This document shows positions 15,966 to 26,485 of a DNA stretch of 64,000 nt, piece after piece. The notes beneath the pieces are model-generated. The model had not been told where the DNA came from. It did no database searches and saw nothing but the letters and a program-made list of their open reading frames with translations. Every line of letters starts with the position of its first letter. The first letter of the stretch is position 1. A program made the translations under genes and the position numbers. This DNA is from Cognatundibacterium griseum (GTDB taxonomy: Bacteria > Pseudomonadota > Gammaproteobacteria > Burkholderiales > Burkholderiaceae_D): positions 434,001-498,000 of the forward strand of contig NZ_JACOGC010000002.1 of the NCBI RefSeq assembly GCF_014284195.1, given 5' to 3'.

Positions 15966-16418
15966 ATGAGACTCACTGCTTACACTGACTATACTTTGCG
16001 TACGCTGATCTACCTTGCGATTCACCGCGACCGCCTGGTGACTATTCAGGAGATCGCGGAGCTGCACAATATTTCAAAAAACCATCTGACCAAGGTTGTG
16101 CACCAACTGGGTTTGTCTAATATGGTCGATACCATACGCGGCAGAAATGGCGGCCTGAGACTCCACAGCGCGCCTGCTGACATTAATATCGGCCAGGTTG
16201 TACGCAATACGGAAACCGATTTTTACATGGCAGAGTGCTTTGACAAAGCCAGTAACACTTGCGCTTATGCGCCCGCCTGTCACCTGAAAAAAGTGCTGAA
16301 TGATGCCACCCGCGCTTATCTGGATGTGCTTGACCATGTCACACTCGAAGACCTGATTGGCAAAAAGACCGGCATTGCCAAAATTCATTTCCACAGCCCT
16401 GGCCAGATTCAGGGCTGA
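15966..16418 (+). CDS. nsrR: Nitric oxide-sensing repressor NsrR (Rrf2 family)
   Basis: A 150-aa Rrf2-type winged-helix regulator. The recognition region is IQEIAELHNISKNHLTKVVHQL (27-48). Three cluster cysteines, Cys91, Cys99 and Cys105 (AEC-x7-C-x5-C), match the NsrR 4Fe-4S set, and Asp8, a fourth ligand in Streptomyces NsrR, is present. NO destroys the cluster and releases repression of NO-detoxification genes. It is divergent from norB across a region with two NsrR-like boxes. NsrR is favoured over IscR because of the Cys spacing and the context. Confidence 0.92.
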   Translation: MRLTAYTDYTLRTLIYLAIHRDRLVTIQEIAELHNISKNHLTKVVHQLGLSNMVDTIRGRNGGLRLHSAPADINIGQVVRNTETDFYMAECFDKASNTCAYAPACHLKKVLNDATRAYLDVLDHVTLEDLIGKKTGIAKIHFHSPGQIQG

Positions 16419-16890
16419 TCTGCATTAATGCACGCAGCCGGTGTCAAGCCTGTGTTGCAGTACCCGGACATCATCCGTATGGACAGCAGTCTGATGAGTC
16501 TGTTGTCTGATCAGTTTTCTCTCCGCCGGGCATTACATTGACGCGCTGTTGTCCTGCCATTTCCTTTCGCATCAATGCCTTAGTGCTTTCGCCTGCCCGG
16601 TACTGATTTTTCCTGTTTAACCCAATTTTTGCTTAGCACCGATGCTGCACGAATATTCCTTGCGGCAGGGAAGTGCGCGTAATTGTGCGATGAATGTTAA
16701 AGAAAATTAAAACAGGGGGCGCAAAGGTTAAACATTGATGCATGGAAATATTTTGTTGGGGAAATATTTGTACTATGCACGCATGAATAAGTTTGCTTCT
16801 GATGAGTAAAAATTTTCTTTTCTCTTCATGAAGGCTGGTCATCAGAGATGGATTTGTGAATTAGCGATATTTATTTTATGGGGGAACATC
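16419..16890. other. Intergenic region before the chemoreceptor gene
   Basis: 472 bp with no convincing gene. The right half is AT-rich and includes two copies of GAAATATTT, 16 bp apart (16745-16753 and 16761-16769), each nearly self-complementary. No sigma-28 flagellar promoter could be recognised by eye. It probably holds the chemoreceptor promoter. Confidence 0.4.
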
Positions 16891-18562
16891 ATGGAATTTT
16901 CAACATGGAAAGTGAGTACGAGACTGGGTGTGGGTTATGGGGCTTTAATTATTCTGCTGCTGTGTGTGGCGGCCCTGGGGTTGTTGGGCATGAACCAGAA
17001 CAACAAGTCGTTACACCATGTCGTGGATACGAATGTCAAGAAAATGGAATTGCTGGAAAGTATGAGTAATTCCATCCACGTCGTCTCTCGTGTTGTGCGT
17101 ACAATTGCATTGCTCGACGACCAGGCTGCGCAGGATCGCGAAGCGAAAAAAAATTATAGATACCCGTGCTGTCTATGACAAAGCATATCAGGAACTGGCA
17201 ACCATGCCGCTGGATGCAGCAGGTCAGCAGTTTATAAAGAACCTGCAAGAGGCCATGCAGTCGGCGCGCGGATTGAATAATCAATTTTTGGACATGGTCC
17301 GGGCGGGGCAAAAGGGCGCTGCCATTGAGCTGTTAATGCAAAAGGCGAATCCTGAAAATGAAAAATGGCATGGACTAGTCCAGGATTTTATGAATCTGCA
17401 GGAGAGTAAGGATAAACAGGATGAAGTCACAGCGAATCAGACGTATGAGTTTTCACGTAATCTAATTATCGGTTTTACTGTTGGTGCAATTTTCCTGAGT
17501 ATTTTCATTGCCTATTACATTAGCAGCACCATCATTCAGCAACTCGGCTGTGAGCCTCAGTATGCAGCAGAAGTGGCAAACCGTATCGCCACCGGTGATC
17601 TGACCGGAGAAATCCGGGTACGGGAGAATGATCAGCGCAGTCTGATTTATGCGATCCAGGTGATGCAGCAGAATCTGTCGCAGATTGTGCAACAGGTTAA
17701 TAAGGGAACGATTTCGATTGCCTCCGCGTCGCAGCAGATTGCGGTCGGTAACATGGACCTGTCATCCCGTACCGAACGGCAGGCCAGTTCGCTGGAGGAA
17801 ACTGCAGCGTCACTGGAGGAGTTGACGTCGACCGTCAGGCATAATGCGGAAAATGCCGGTATGGCTAACAAATTGGCGGCATCAGCCTCTGCAGTCGCAG
17901 CTAAGGGGGGTGATATGGTGCAGCAGGTGGTGCAAAATATGGAAGCAATCAATGAATCATCCAGAAAAATCGAAGACATCATCAGTGTGATTGATGATAT
18001 TGCTTTTCAGACCAATATCCTTGCATTGAATGCCGCTGTTGAGGCGGCCAGAGCAGGTGAGCAAGGTCGGGGATTTGCCGTAGTCGCCAGTGAGGTCAGA
18101 AATCTGGCGCAAAGAAGTGCAACAGCTGCAAAAGAAATCAAGGAACTGATCAGCGATTCGACGGAGAAGGTTTCGGGCGGCAGCAAGCTGGTGGATCTGG
18201 CAGGAAATGCGATTCTGGATGTGGTGGCGAGTGTCAACCGGGTTTCAGAAGTCATCAATGAAATCACGAGCGCGAGCCAGGAGCAGTCGTCAGGGATTGA
18301 GCAGATTAATCTGGCGATCATTCATATGGATGATGTGACGCAGCAAAATGCAGCGATGGTGGAAGAGGCAGCCGCAGCGGCAAGTGCTATGGATGAGCAG
18401 GCAAAAGCACTGGCTAATCTGATTGCCGTCTTTAAGATTAATACGAGCTTTGCTCTGGAGGACAGCGGAAATATATCACAGGGTAGCCGGAGCAAAATTC
18501 ATCCGTATCAGACAAAAGCAGATGTGGCTGAAAAATCCCGTGTGCGACTAATTCCGAACTGA
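16891..18562 (+). pseudogene. Methyl-accepting chemotaxis protein, interrupted by a frameshift in an A8 run
   Basis: Two frames together encode one receptor of about 556 aa. The first (from ATG 16891) gives a membrane helix and the start of a four-helix-bundle ligand domain, then ends soon after [12 protein letters not shown]. The second frame continues it with [15 protein letters not shown], a second helix near [20 protein letters not shown], a HAMP-like region and a full signalling domain with the hairpin tip [20 protein letters not shown]. The break is the A8 run at 17146-17153; seven A's would restore one frame. It may be a true mutation, a sequencing error, or a slippage switch. No C-terminal CheR/CheB pentapeptide is seen. 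Confidence 0.8.
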
Positions 18563-18605
18563 GATCCCGCTGACTGAGAGATATATTAACCGGAGTGGAT
18601 GAAGC

Positions 18606-18639
18606 ACAATGCCCATCAGTTTTGGCTGACGGGCATTGT
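18606..18639 (+). terminator. Hairpin terminator after the chemoreceptor
   Basis: ACAATGCCC and GGGCATTGT form a 9-bp stem, extended by CAG/CTG pairs round a short loop, followed by a weak T-rich TATTT. It lies 44 bp past the stop. Confidence 0.6.
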
Positions 18640-18700
18640 TATTTGAGGCGTGCCGAATGTGTTGATCAGCGCGTGACACGCTTGCGCATCAATTTTGGTG

Positions 18701-20047
18701 TTAGTCCCGAATTTCAAGTGCCCGGTTCAGGCTCAGCGCAGCCATGGAGCAGCCAGCGCCTGACAGCAGGTACAGGCTGACATAGGCAAGACCGAAATGG
18801 GCTGACAGACCCAGGGCGACCAGCGGGGCAAATCCGGCACCGACCAGCCAGGCAAGATCCGAAGTCAGGGCTGCGCCGGTATAGCGGAAGCGGGAAGCAA
18901 AATTGGCTGTCACTGCACCTGCAGCCTGGCCATAAGACAATCCAAGCAGCGAAAAGCCGGTGAGAATGAATACATTCTGGCCGAATTCCCCGCCATCCAT
19001 CAGCATGGGAACAAAGCCGCTTAGAATCGCAATCAGCAATGCCAGCGTGCCTAGTGTATTGCGGCGGCCAAACCGGTCTGCGATAAGGCCTGACGCAATC
19101 ACGCCGGCGGCCATGAATGCTGCACCTGTGATCTGGATGTACAGCACATCCGTCAGCGAACGGGAAGAGTACAGGGTGATCCAGGATAAAGGAAACACAG
19201 TTACCAGATGGAACAGCGCATAACTTGCCAGCGCAGCCAGTGCGCCGATCAGAACATTACGGCCCTGCGTACCGAGCAGTTCGGTTATCCGGGTTGGCTC
19301 CAGTTCACGTTCATCCAGCAAGTGCGCATATTCATTGGTAGAGACCAGTCTCAGGCGTGCAAACAGTGCGACCACATTAATGGCAAATGCAACGTAAAAC
19401 GGATAGCGCCAGCCCCAGTCAAGAAAATCTTCCGGCGACAGATTCGCCAGCAGATAGGCAAACAGGCTGCCGGCAATCATAAAACCAACCGGTGCGCCAA
19501 GCTGCCCAAGCATGGCATACCAGCCGCGCTTGTTTTGTGGCGCATTCAGTGCCAGCAATGAAGGCAGGCCATCCCAGGAGCCGCCCAGTGCCAGCCCCTG
19601 ACCGACACGCAGAATGGACAGCAAAACAATGGATGCATACCCCAGATGTGAATAGGTAGGTAAAAAAGCAATTCCGGCGGTCGAAATGCCGAGCAATACG
19701 AGTGCGCTGGTCAGCTTGGCCTCCCTGCCGAGATGGCGCTGAATTGCCATGAACACAACCGTTCCTATCGGTCGTGCAAGGAAGGCGAATGAGAAGATGA
19801 CGAAAGAGTACAGGGTTCCTTCCAGTCTTTGTTCAAATGGAAAGAATACGGCAGGAAACACCAGTACTGAAGCGATGGCATAGACAAAAAAGTCAAAATA
19901 CTCAGAGGCCCGGCCGATTACCACGCCGATGGCAATTTCACCTGGCGCAATCGTTGTATGATCAGCATGAGTATTTTTGGCAGCAGGCGCAGAATGGCGT
20001 GCAGAAATAGCGGTGATGTGATCACCTTGATGGCTGATACTTGGCAT
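18701..20047 (-). CDS. MFS transporter (metabolite:H+ symporter type)
   Basis: A 448-aa permease with about 12 membrane helices. The first helix region IGVVIGRASEYFDFFVYAIASVLVFPAVFF and the loop RPIGTVVFMAIQRHLGREAKL (an RxxGxxxxxxxxDRxGRR-like motif with the usual Asp absent) place it in the sugar/metabolite:H+ symporter branch that includes ProP and KgtP. The N-terminal 30 residues are polar and His-rich. The substrate cannot be told. It is divergent from cyoA across 150 bp, an arrangement I recall from other Burkholderiales, but no functional link is known. Confidence 0.75.
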   Translation of the reverse strand: MPSISHQGDHITAISARHSAPAAKNTHADHTTIAPGEIAIGVVIGRASEYFDFFVYAIASVLVFPAVFFPFEQRLEGTLYSFVIFSFAFLARPIGTVVFMAIQRHLGREAKLTSALVLLGISTAGIAFLPTYSHLGYASIVLLSILRVGQGLALGGSWDGLPSLLALNAPQNKRGWYAMLGQLGAPVGFMIAGSLFAYLLANLSPEDFLDWGWRYPFYVAFAINVVALFARLRLVSTNEYAHLLDERELEPTRITELLGTQGRNVLIGALAALASYALFHLVTVFPLSWITLYSSRSLTDVLYIQITGAAFMAAGVIASGLIADRFGRRNTLGTLALLIAILSGFVPMLMDGGEFGQNVFILTGFSLLGLSYGQAAGAVTANFASRFRYTGAALTSDLAWLVGAGFAPLVALGLSAHFGLAYVSLYLLSGAGCSMAALSLNRALEIRD

Positions 20048-20197
20048 AGTCGTCTCTCGTAGTTATGTTTTCTGACCGATGGACGCCTTGTGCCCTTCCG
20101 GGTATAGCTATGGCAGGGTAGGACAAAACGTCCAATCGCTAATGCTAGTCAGTCCGTGTACATTATCACGATTTCCCTTAATTTGGACTTTTCCCGC

Positions 20198-21214
20198 ATG
20201 ATTTCCCTACTAGCCCGACGCGGACTTTTGCTCCTGTGCGCTGCACTGTTGGCTGGATGTGACACTATTGTGTTGAATCCTTCAGGCGATATTGCCGCTC
20301 AACAGAGCAAACTGATTGTGGTTTCCACTCTCCTGATGTTGTTGATCATTATTCCTGTCATTTTGCTGACTTTATTTTTTGCATGGCGATACAGACAGTC
20401 CAATACCACTGCGAAGTACGATCCGGAATGGGATCACTCCACGATGCTGGAACTGATCATCTGGGGTGCGCCGTTGTTAATTATCATCGCTTTGGGTATG
20501 TTGACATGGATTTCTACGCATACTCTTGATCCATATCGAAAGTTGTCGCGATTGGATGAAAATCGTGCGATTCCTGCCGCCACCAAACCCCTGGTCGTCG
20601 AAGTCGTCGCGCTGGACTGGAAATGGTTGTTTATTTATCCAGAACAAGGTGTGGCAACGGTAAATGAACTGGTGACGCCGGTCGATGTGCCGGTCAGTTT
20701 CAAAATCACGGCTTCCACCTACATGAATTCGCTGTACATCCCGGCGCTTGCCGGTCAGATCTATGCGATGCCGGGCATGCAGACTGAATTAAATGCTGTC
20801 ATTAATAAGGCAGGTACTTACGATGGCTTCTCCGCGAATTACAGCGGCGCCGGTTTTTCCGACATGCGCTTTAAATTTTACGGTAAGTCACGTGCCGAGT
20901 TTGATGCCTGGGTGCAGTCCGCAAAGAACAGTAAGCTGAGCCTGAACCGCGCGGATTATCTGGAGCTGGAAAAGCCAAGTATCAAAAACCCTGTGCGCCT
21001 TTATGGTTCGGTTGACAGCGATCTGTATCACGCGATTCTGAACCGTTGCGTAGGACCGGATCAGGTTTGTATGGATAAACTGATGAGTACCGATATGAAT
21101 GTCAAGCCGGAGCAAAGTGCCCGCGGCAAAGTTGTTTCCATCCTCGCCCAGAACCAGCAGCCTGGTTTGACCGGTGAAGTATGTACAACTCCTCCAGTTA
21201 CGAATGGAAAATAA
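20198..21214 (+). CDS. cyoA: Cytochrome bo3 ubiquinol oxidase subunit II
   Basis: A 338-aa lipoprotein starting [21 protein letters not shown]; the lipobox LLAGC gives lipidation at the Cys. Two membrane helices follow (about 40-62 and 85-105), then a periplasmic cupredoxin domain (about 125-230) without the CuA cysteines, as expected for a quinol oxidase. A longer reading from GTG 20156 would place residues before the signal peptide and is rejected. First gene of cyoABCD-SURF1-regBA, all on one strand with minimal gaps. The enzyme oxidises ubiquinol and reduces oxygen to water, pumping protons. Confidence 0.92.
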   Translation: MISLLARRGLLLLCAALLAGCDTIVLNPSGDIAAQQSKLIVVSTLLMLLIIIPVILLTLFFAWRYRQSNTTAKYDPEWDHSTMLELIIWGAPLLIIIALGMLTWISTHTLDPYRKLSRLDENRAIPAATKPLVVEVVALDWKWLFIYPEQGVATVNELVTPVDVPVSFKITASTYMNSLYIPALAGQIYAMPGMQTELNAVINKAGTYDGFSANYSGAGFSDMRFKFYGKSRAEFDAWVQSAKNSKLSLNRADYLELEKPSIKNPVRLYGSVDSDLYHAILNRCVGPDQVCMDKLMSTDMNVKPEQSARGKVVSILAQNQQPGLTGEVCTTPPVTNGK

Positions 21215-21216
21215 AG

Positions 21217-23220
21217 ATGTTAGACCATATTGATTTGACTAAGCTGATTTTCGGCCGTCTGAGCTGGGAGGCGATTCCCTTTCATGAGCCGATTCTTCTC
21301 GCCACTTTTGCCGGCGTAGTGCTGGGTGGCGCCGTATTGCTGGGGGCGCTGACGTACTTCCGTCTGTGGGGCATGTTGTGGCGTGACTGGCTCACCAGTA
21401 TTGATCACAAACGCATCGGCATCATGTATATGATTCTCGGTCTGGTGATGTTGCTGCGCGGTTTTGCGGATGCGCTGATGATGCGTGCGCAGCAGGCGCT
21501 GGCATTTGGTGATTCGGCGGGTTTCCTGCCGCCGCATCATTATGATCAGGTATTCACTGCACATGGCGTGATCATGATTTTCTTTGTCGCCATGCCTTTG
21601 GTGACGGGGCTGATGAACTATGTGGTGCCGCTGCAGATTGGTGCTCGCGACGTCGCATTTCCTTTCCTGAATAATTTCAGTTTCTGGATGACGGCTTTCG
21701 GTGCTGTGCTGGTAATGGCGTCACTGTTTGTCGGTGAGTTTGCCCGCACTGGCTGGCTGGCCTATCCGCCGTTATCAGGTATTCTGGGTAGTCCTGATGT
21801 CGGGGTCGATTACTATATCTGGTCATTGCAGATTGCCGGTGTCGGCACACTATTGTCAGGTGTGAATCTGATTGTCACGATTGTGAAAATGCGTGCCCCA
21901 GGCATGTCGCTGATGAAGATGCCGGTATTCACCTGGACTGCCCTGTGCACTAACGTGCTGATCGTGGCGGCTTTCCCTGTGCTGACTGCAGTACTCGCAA
22001 TGCTGTCTCTGGACCGTATATTTGGCACCAATTTCTTCACGAACGACATGGGTGGTAATTCCATGATGTACGTGAATCTGATCTGGATCTGGGGCCATCC
22101 TGAAGTGTATATTCTGATCCTGCCTTGCTTCGGTGTGTATTCGGAAATCGTGTCCACTTTCTGTGGCAAGCGCCTGTTTGGTTATACATCGATGGTCTAT
22201 GCGACAGTCGTGATCACCATTTTGTCTTACCTGGTCTGGCTGCATCACTTCTTCACAATGGGTTCCGGCGCCAGCGTCAACTCCTTCTTTGGTATCACGA
22301 CGATGATCATCTCGATTCCGACCGGAGCGAAGATGTTCAACTGGCTGTTCACCATGTATCGCGGCCGCATCCGTTTTGAAGTGCCGATGCTGTGGACAAT
22401 CGGCTTCATGATCACGTTTGTCATCGGTGGTATGACCGGTGTGCTGCTGGCGGTTCCGCCTGCGGATTTCGTATTGCACAACAGTCTGTTCCTGATTGCG
22501 CACTTCCATAATGTGATTATCGGTGGTGTGGTGTTCGGTGCGATGGCGGCGATCAATTTCTGGTTCCCGAAAGCATTTGGTTATAAACTCGATGCGTTCT
22601 GGGGTAAGTGTTCCTTCTGGTTCTGGTTCATCGGCTTCTACTTTGCATTCATGCCGCTGTATGTGCTGGGTCTGATGGGAGTGACACGCCGTCTGAGCCA
22701 TTTTGATGATCCTTCGCTGCAAATCTGGTTCCAGGTAGCTGCATTTGGCGCAGTATTGATTGCTCTGGGTATTGCATCTTTCATTATTCAGATGGTGGTC
22801 AGCTTCCTGCGTCGCCATGAAAACCTTGACCTGACTGGTGATCCATGGGATGGACGCACTCTGGAATGGTCGACTTCATCACCGCCACCAGCGTACAACT
22901 TCCCGTTCACGCCACGTATCCATGATAACGATGCATGGGCTGATATGAAGAAAAACGGTTTTGTCCGTCCGACTGAAGGTTTTGTCTCGATTCACATGCC
23001 GAAAAATACCGGTGCGGGTTTCATCATCGCCGCATTGAGTGCAGCCTGTGGTTTTGCACTGATCTGGCAGATGTGGATTCCTGCTGTGGCAGCGTTTATT
23101 GTCATGCTGGCGGCAATCATTATTCATACCTTTAATTACAACCGCGATTACTACATTCCTGCGGACGAAGTTGTCCGTACTGAAAATGCACGTACCCGCC
23201 TGTTAGCGAGTCAAGCCTGA
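21217..23220 (+). CDS. cyoB: Cytochrome bo3 ubiquinol oxidase subunit I
   Basis: A 667-aa catalytic subunit starting [21 protein letters not shown], 2 bp after cyoA. It has about 15 membrane helices. Haem-copper signatures are visible: [17 protein letters not shown] (CuB His and cross-linked Tyr), [12 protein letters not shown] (CuB His pair) and [14 protein letters not shown] (haem ligands). [12 protein letters not shown] carries the low-spin haem His. Longer than cytochrome c oxidase subunit I at both ends, as is usual for CyoB. High-oxygen respiration is its role; the low-oxygen system in the same window (norB, nirK) would draw on the same ubiquinol pool. Confidence 0.95.
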   Translation: MLDHIDLTKLIFGRLSWEAIPFHEPILLATFAGVVLGGAVLLGALTYFRLWGMLWRDWLTSIDHKRIGIMYMILGLVMLLRGFADALMMRAQQALAFGDSAGFLPPHHYDQVFTAHGVIMIFFVAMPLVTGLMNYVVPLQIGARDVAFPFLNNFSFWMTAFGAVLVMASLFVGEFARTGWLAYPPLSGILGSPDVGVDYYIWSLQIAGVGTLLSGVNLIVTIVKMRAPGMSLMKMPVFTWTALCTNVLIVAAFPVLTAVLAMLSLDRIFGTNFFTNDMGGNSMMYVNLIWIWGHPEVYILILPCFGVYSEIVSTFCGKRLFGYTSMVYATVVITILSYLVWLHHFFTMGSGASVNSFFGITTMIISIPTGAKMFNWLFTMYRGRIRFEVPMLWTIGFMITFVIGGMTGVLLAVPPADFVLHNSLFLIAHFHNVIIGGVVFGAMAAINFWFPKAFGYKLDAFWGKCSFWFWFIGFYFAFMPLYVLGLMGVTRRLSHFDDPSLQIWFQVAAFGAVLIALGIASFIIQMVVSFLRRHENLDLTGDPWDGRTLEWSTSSPPPAYNFPFTPRIHDNDAWADMKKNGFVRPTEGFVSIHMPKNTGAGFIIAALSAACGFALIWQMWIPAVAAFIVMLAAIIIHTFNYNRDYYIPADEVVRTENARTRLLASQA

Positions 23221-23221
23221 T

Positions 23222-23845
23222 ATGTCTACTACCCATAATACGATGAGCCAGGAAGCTGGTTCCCGATTCTTCGTCCGGGAGCATCATCCGGAAAATGGCA
23301 CACTGCTGGGATTCTGGCTGTACCTGATGAGCGACTGTCTGATTTTTGCGTGCCTGTTTGCCGCCTATGCGGTGCTGGGGCGCAATTATGCCGGCGGCCC
23401 GACCGGTGCTGAACTGTTTGATCTGCCACTGGTGGCACTCAATACTTCCTTGCTGCTGTTGTCATCAATTACCTACGGCTTTGCAATGCTGGAATCCCAG
23501 AAAAAGCACCTGGGCACAGCAATGGCATGGCTGGTTGTGACTGGTCTGTTCGGTGCCGGATTCATCTGCCTTGAATTGTATGAATTTATCCATCTGATTC
23601 ATGAAGGAGCCGGTCCGCAGCGCAGCGGCTTTCTGACTTCCTTCTTCGCGCTGGTGGCGACGCACGGACTGCACGTGACTTTCGGTATCGTCTGGCTGGT
23701 GACATTGCTGTTCCAGTTAAAGCGTCACGGCCTGACAACTGAAAACAAGCGCCGCCTGATGTGCCTGTCGATGTTCTGGCACTTCCTGGACGTAGTCTGG
23801 ATCGGTGTATTTACCTTTGTTTACCTGATGGGAGTTTTGCCATGA
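23222..23845 (+). CDS. cyoC: Cytochrome bo3 ubiquinol oxidase subunit III
   Basis: A 207-aa subunit with five membrane helices. It starts one base after the cyoB stop. Typical CyoC sequences include [28 protein letters not shown] at the N-terminus and [13 protein letters not shown]. It stabilises subunit I and is part of the proton-pumping complex in the inner membrane. Its stop overlaps the cyoD start by four bases (ATGA). Confidence 0.93.
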   Translation: MSTTHNTMSQEAGSRFFVREHHPENGTLLGFWLYLMSDCLIFACLFAAYAVLGRNYAGGPTGAELFDLPLVALNTSLLLLSSITYGFAMLESQKKHLGTAMAWLVVTGLFGAGFICLELYEFIHLIHEGAGPQRSGFLTSFFALVATHGLHVTFGIVWLVTLLFQLKRHGLTTENKRRLMCLSMFWHFLDVVWIGVFTFVYLMGVLP

Positions 23846-24291
23846 GTGCACATCACGAACATTTGAATCATGGTGATGCTCACCATGATCATCACGGACA
23901 TGACGATCACGCAGATCATGGCAGTTTGAAGACTTATACGATCGGTTTTATCTTGTCCGTTTTTCTGACTGCAGTGCCATTCTGGCTGGTCATGGGTAAG
24001 GTCATTCCTGATTCCCGCAACCTCGGTTTTGTGCTGTTATTTTTTGCTGCGATTCAGATTGTGGTGCACATGATTTATTTCCTGCACATGAATTCAAAAG
24101 CAGAAGGCGGCTGGTCCATGCTGGCGCTGTTGTTTACCGGTGTGCTGGTGGTGATTATGCTGGCAGGTTCGCTGTGGGTCATGTATCACCTGAATCACAA
24201 TATGATGCCGGGCATGAATCATGAAACAGTACCTGAATCATTTAATCAGCCATCAACCAACGAAATGAACAACATGCGCAATATGCCATGA
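23842..24291 (+). CDS. cyoD: Cytochrome bo3 ubiquinol oxidase subunit IV with His-rich N-terminus
   Basis: A 149-aa protein starting [20 protein letters not shown] within the ATGA overlap with cyoC. About the first 28 residues hold roughly a dozen His plus Asp, a longer metal-binding-like tail than E. coli CyoD (109 aa) has. Three membrane helices follow, starting at [24 protein letters not shown]. CyoD assists assembly and copper-site formation of the bo3 oxidase, so the His tail could bind copper, which is inference. The C-terminus is also extended, Met- and Asn-rich (MNNMRNMP). It overlaps the next gene by four bases. Confidence 0.9.
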   Translation: MSAHHEHLNHGDAHHDHHGHDDHADHGSLKTYTIGFILSVFLTAVPFWLVMGKVIPDSRNLGFVLLFFAAIQIVVHMIYFLHMNSKAEGGWSMLALLFTGVLVVIMLAGSLWVMYHLNHNMMPGMNHETVPESFNQPSTNEMNNMRNMP

Positions 24292-25169
24292 CCGATGGTG
24301 CCGATGCGGTGAAAGCTGATGCATCTGTATCAACTTTCATACCTGAGCAACCCCGTTCAGTGATCGTGACCTGGATTGTCGCGATCTGTGCGGGGTTGTT
24401 TTTTTTCAGCTTCACGGCTTTAGGATGCTGGCAGCTGTGGCGGCTGCAGTGGAAGCTGGATCTGATCTCCCGGGTTGAGCAGCGTGTGCATGCGACTGCC
24501 ACCGCGCTGCCCGGACAGGCGGCATGGCCGGCGGTCAGCGCTGCTTCGGATGAGTATCGTCATGTCCGTCTGCAGGGATATTTTCTGTTCGGACAGACGG
24601 TGTACGTGAAGGCAGCGACCGAGCTGGGAGGCGGATTCTGGATGCTGGTGCCGTTGCAGCAACAGGATGGCAGTGTGGTACTGGTGAATCGCGGTTTTGT
24701 GAAGCAGAAAAGTGATGCTGGCGCACGCCCCCTGCAATCCGACAGGGTTCGTTATACAGTAACCGGCTTGCTGAGAATGAGCGAGCCAGGTGGTGGTTTT
24801 CTGCGCAACAATGATCCGCTCCATGGTAACTGGTTTTCAAGAGATGTCGGCGCGATTGCGCAGGCACAGCAAATCAGCCGGATTGCTCCGTTTTTTGTGG
24901 ATGCCGACGCTGCCGGGCAGCAGCCTGACGAGGCTTACCGGGCTCTGCTGGCAGGTGAGAAGCCTGCGCCTGCAGGCGGGCTGACGGTGATTTCTTTCCA
25001 CAATAATCATCTGGTTTATGCGCTGACATGGTATGCGCTCGCATTGATGGTGGCAGGCGGGTATTATCTGGTGTTCCGGGAGCGCCGCAGACAGCTGCGC
25101 TCATCTGTTGCAAAGCAGGATGGTACGCAAGGGGAATGCCAGCATGACGGGCAGGGCAGAAAATCTTAA
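24288..25169 (+). CDS. SURF1 family oxidase assembly protein
   Basis: A 293-aa protein with two membrane helices: one near 24-46 (VIVTWIVAICAGLFFFSFTALGCWQLWRLQWK) and one near the C-terminus (HNNHLVYALTWYALALMVAGGYYLVF), with a periplasmic domain between (YRHVRLQGYF, GFWMLVPL, VLVNRGFV). That is the SURF1/Shy1 layout. SURF1 helps insert haem into oxidase subunit I. Its ATG overlaps the cyoD stop, so it should serve the bo3 oxidase here. The final 26 bases overlap the following kinase gene. Confidence 0.88.
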   Translation: MTDGADAVKADASVSTFIPEQPRSVIVTWIVAICAGLFFFSFTALGCWQLWRLQWKLDLISRVEQRVHATATALPGQAAWPAVSAASDEYRHVRLQGYFLFGQTVYVKAATELGGGFWMLVPLQQQDGSVVLVNRGFVKQKSDAGARPLQSDRVRYTVTGLLRMSEPGGGFLRNNDPLHGNWFSRDVGAIAQAQQISRIAPFFVDADAAGQQPDEAYRALLAGEKPAPAGGLTVISFHNNHLVYALTWYALALMVAGGYYLVFRERRRQLRSSVAKQDGTQGECQHDGQGRKS

Positions 25170-26457
25170 AACAATGACTTTGCTGAATATCGCAGCTGAT
25201 TACGAGCACTCAGCCGGGCATCACAATATGTTGCAGCTGATCCATCTGCGCTGGATCGCTGTATTCGGTCAGATTGCCACCATTGCGCTGGTCGTGCTGG
25301 GATTCGATATCCATCTGCCCATCTTGTCGATGGCATTTGTGCTGGCAGGACTGGTTGCATTCAATCTCGCCAGCCATCTGCGCTGGCATGAAGAAACCCG
25401 GGTATCGAACCGGGAATTATTTTTTGCTCTGCTGGTGGACGTCGGTATCCTGACGGCGCAGCTGTATCTGAGTGGCGGCGCCTCGAATCCGTTTGCTTTT
25501 CTGTATCTGTTACAGGTCATTCTCAGTGCCGTATTGCTGGAAGTATGGTCGACCTGGGTGATTGTATTGATAACCAGTGCCTGTCTGTTTGGTCTTTCGC
25601 TGTTTTCCCGGCCGCTGATCCTGCCGCCTGAGCATATCAATGGCATGCCGTCTCTGTACCGTGATGGGATCATCATCTGTTTCCTGATTAATGCATCTTT
25701 GCTGGTATTTTTCCTCACCAAAATCAGCAATAACCTGCGCCGCAGGGATGCGCAGCTGGCGGATTTCCGTCAGCGCACTGTCGAGGAGGAGCACATCGTC
25801 AGAATGGGGCTGCTGGCATCCGGAGCAGCGCATGAGCTCGGCACACCGATGGCGACAATGTCTGTTATCCTTGGCGACTGGCGGCGTATGCCGGAACTGC
25901 AGAGAAATCCTGAATTGCTGGAAGATCTGACCGAAATGCAGCGGCAGTTACAGCGCTGTAAATCGATTGTCAGCAGCATTTTATTGTCCGCAGGCGAGGC
26001 GAGGGGCGAGTCGGCGACCAAAACCACGATCGGCACTTTCCTGAATGCGCTGGCAGAGGAGTTCAGAAATACCAGGACAGTGGAGATTTTCCAGTTTCAG
26101 AATCATATAGATCATGACGTACAGGTGGTTTCTGATTCGGTGCTGAAGCAGATGATCTGCAATGTGCTGGATAATGCGCTGGAGGCATCGCCGCACTGGC
26201 TGGCATTGGAAGTGACCAGTGATGCGGACCGGCTGACGCTGCAGATTACGGATCGCGGTCCCGGTTTCCTGCCCTCGATACTGGAAAATTTTGGACAGCC
26301 CTATCAGTCTACCAAAGGACGTCCCGGGAGTGGACTGGGGATTTTTTTCGTGGTGAATGTGGTGCGTAAGCTGGGCGGAGTCGTGACTGCCCGTAATCTG
26401 GCGGAGGGTGGTGCGCTGGTCAGGATTGAGTTGCCGCTATCCGCATTAGTGGTTTAG
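25144..26457 (+). CDS. regB: Redox sensor histidine kinase RegB/PrrB/RoxS
   Basis: A 437-aa membrane kinase with about six helices (roughly 35-195). It keeps the quinone-site heptapeptide GGxxNPF (GGASNPF, 111-117), the H-box ASGAAHELGTPMATM with His230, and the redox-active Cys of RegB (QLQRCKSIV, Cys272). HATPase motifs follow (NVLDNALEAS, DRGPGF, GSGLGIFFV). RegB senses the quinone and redox state and phosphorylates RegA to control respiratory genes. The gene follows SURF1 with a 26-bp overlap, linking oxidase expression with redox sensing. The ATG at 25144 was chosen over an upstream start for lack of a conserved extension. Confidence 0.88.
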   Translation: MTGRAENLKTMTLLNIAADYEHSAGHHNMLQLIHLRWIAVFGQIATIALVVLGFDIHLPILSMAFVLAGLVAFNLASHLRWHEETRVSNRELFFALLVDVGILTAQLYLSGGASNPFAFLYLLQVILSAVLLEVWSTWVIVLITSACLFGLSLFSRPLILPPEHINGMPSLYRDGIIICFLINASLLVFFLTKISNNLRRRDAQLADFRQRTVEEEHIVRMGLLASGAAHELGTPMATMSVILGDWRRMPELQRNPELLEDLTEMQRQLQRCKSIVSSILLSAGEARGESATKTTIGTFLNALAEEFRNTRTVEIFQFQNHIDHDVQVVSDSVLKQMICNVLDNALEASPHWLALEVTSDADRLTLQITDRGPGFLPSILENFGQPYQSTKGRPGSGLGIFFVVNVVRKLGGVVTARNLAEGGALVRIELPLSALVV

Positions 26458-26485
26458 AAAGATAATGGTTTAAAAGGTTGGAATT

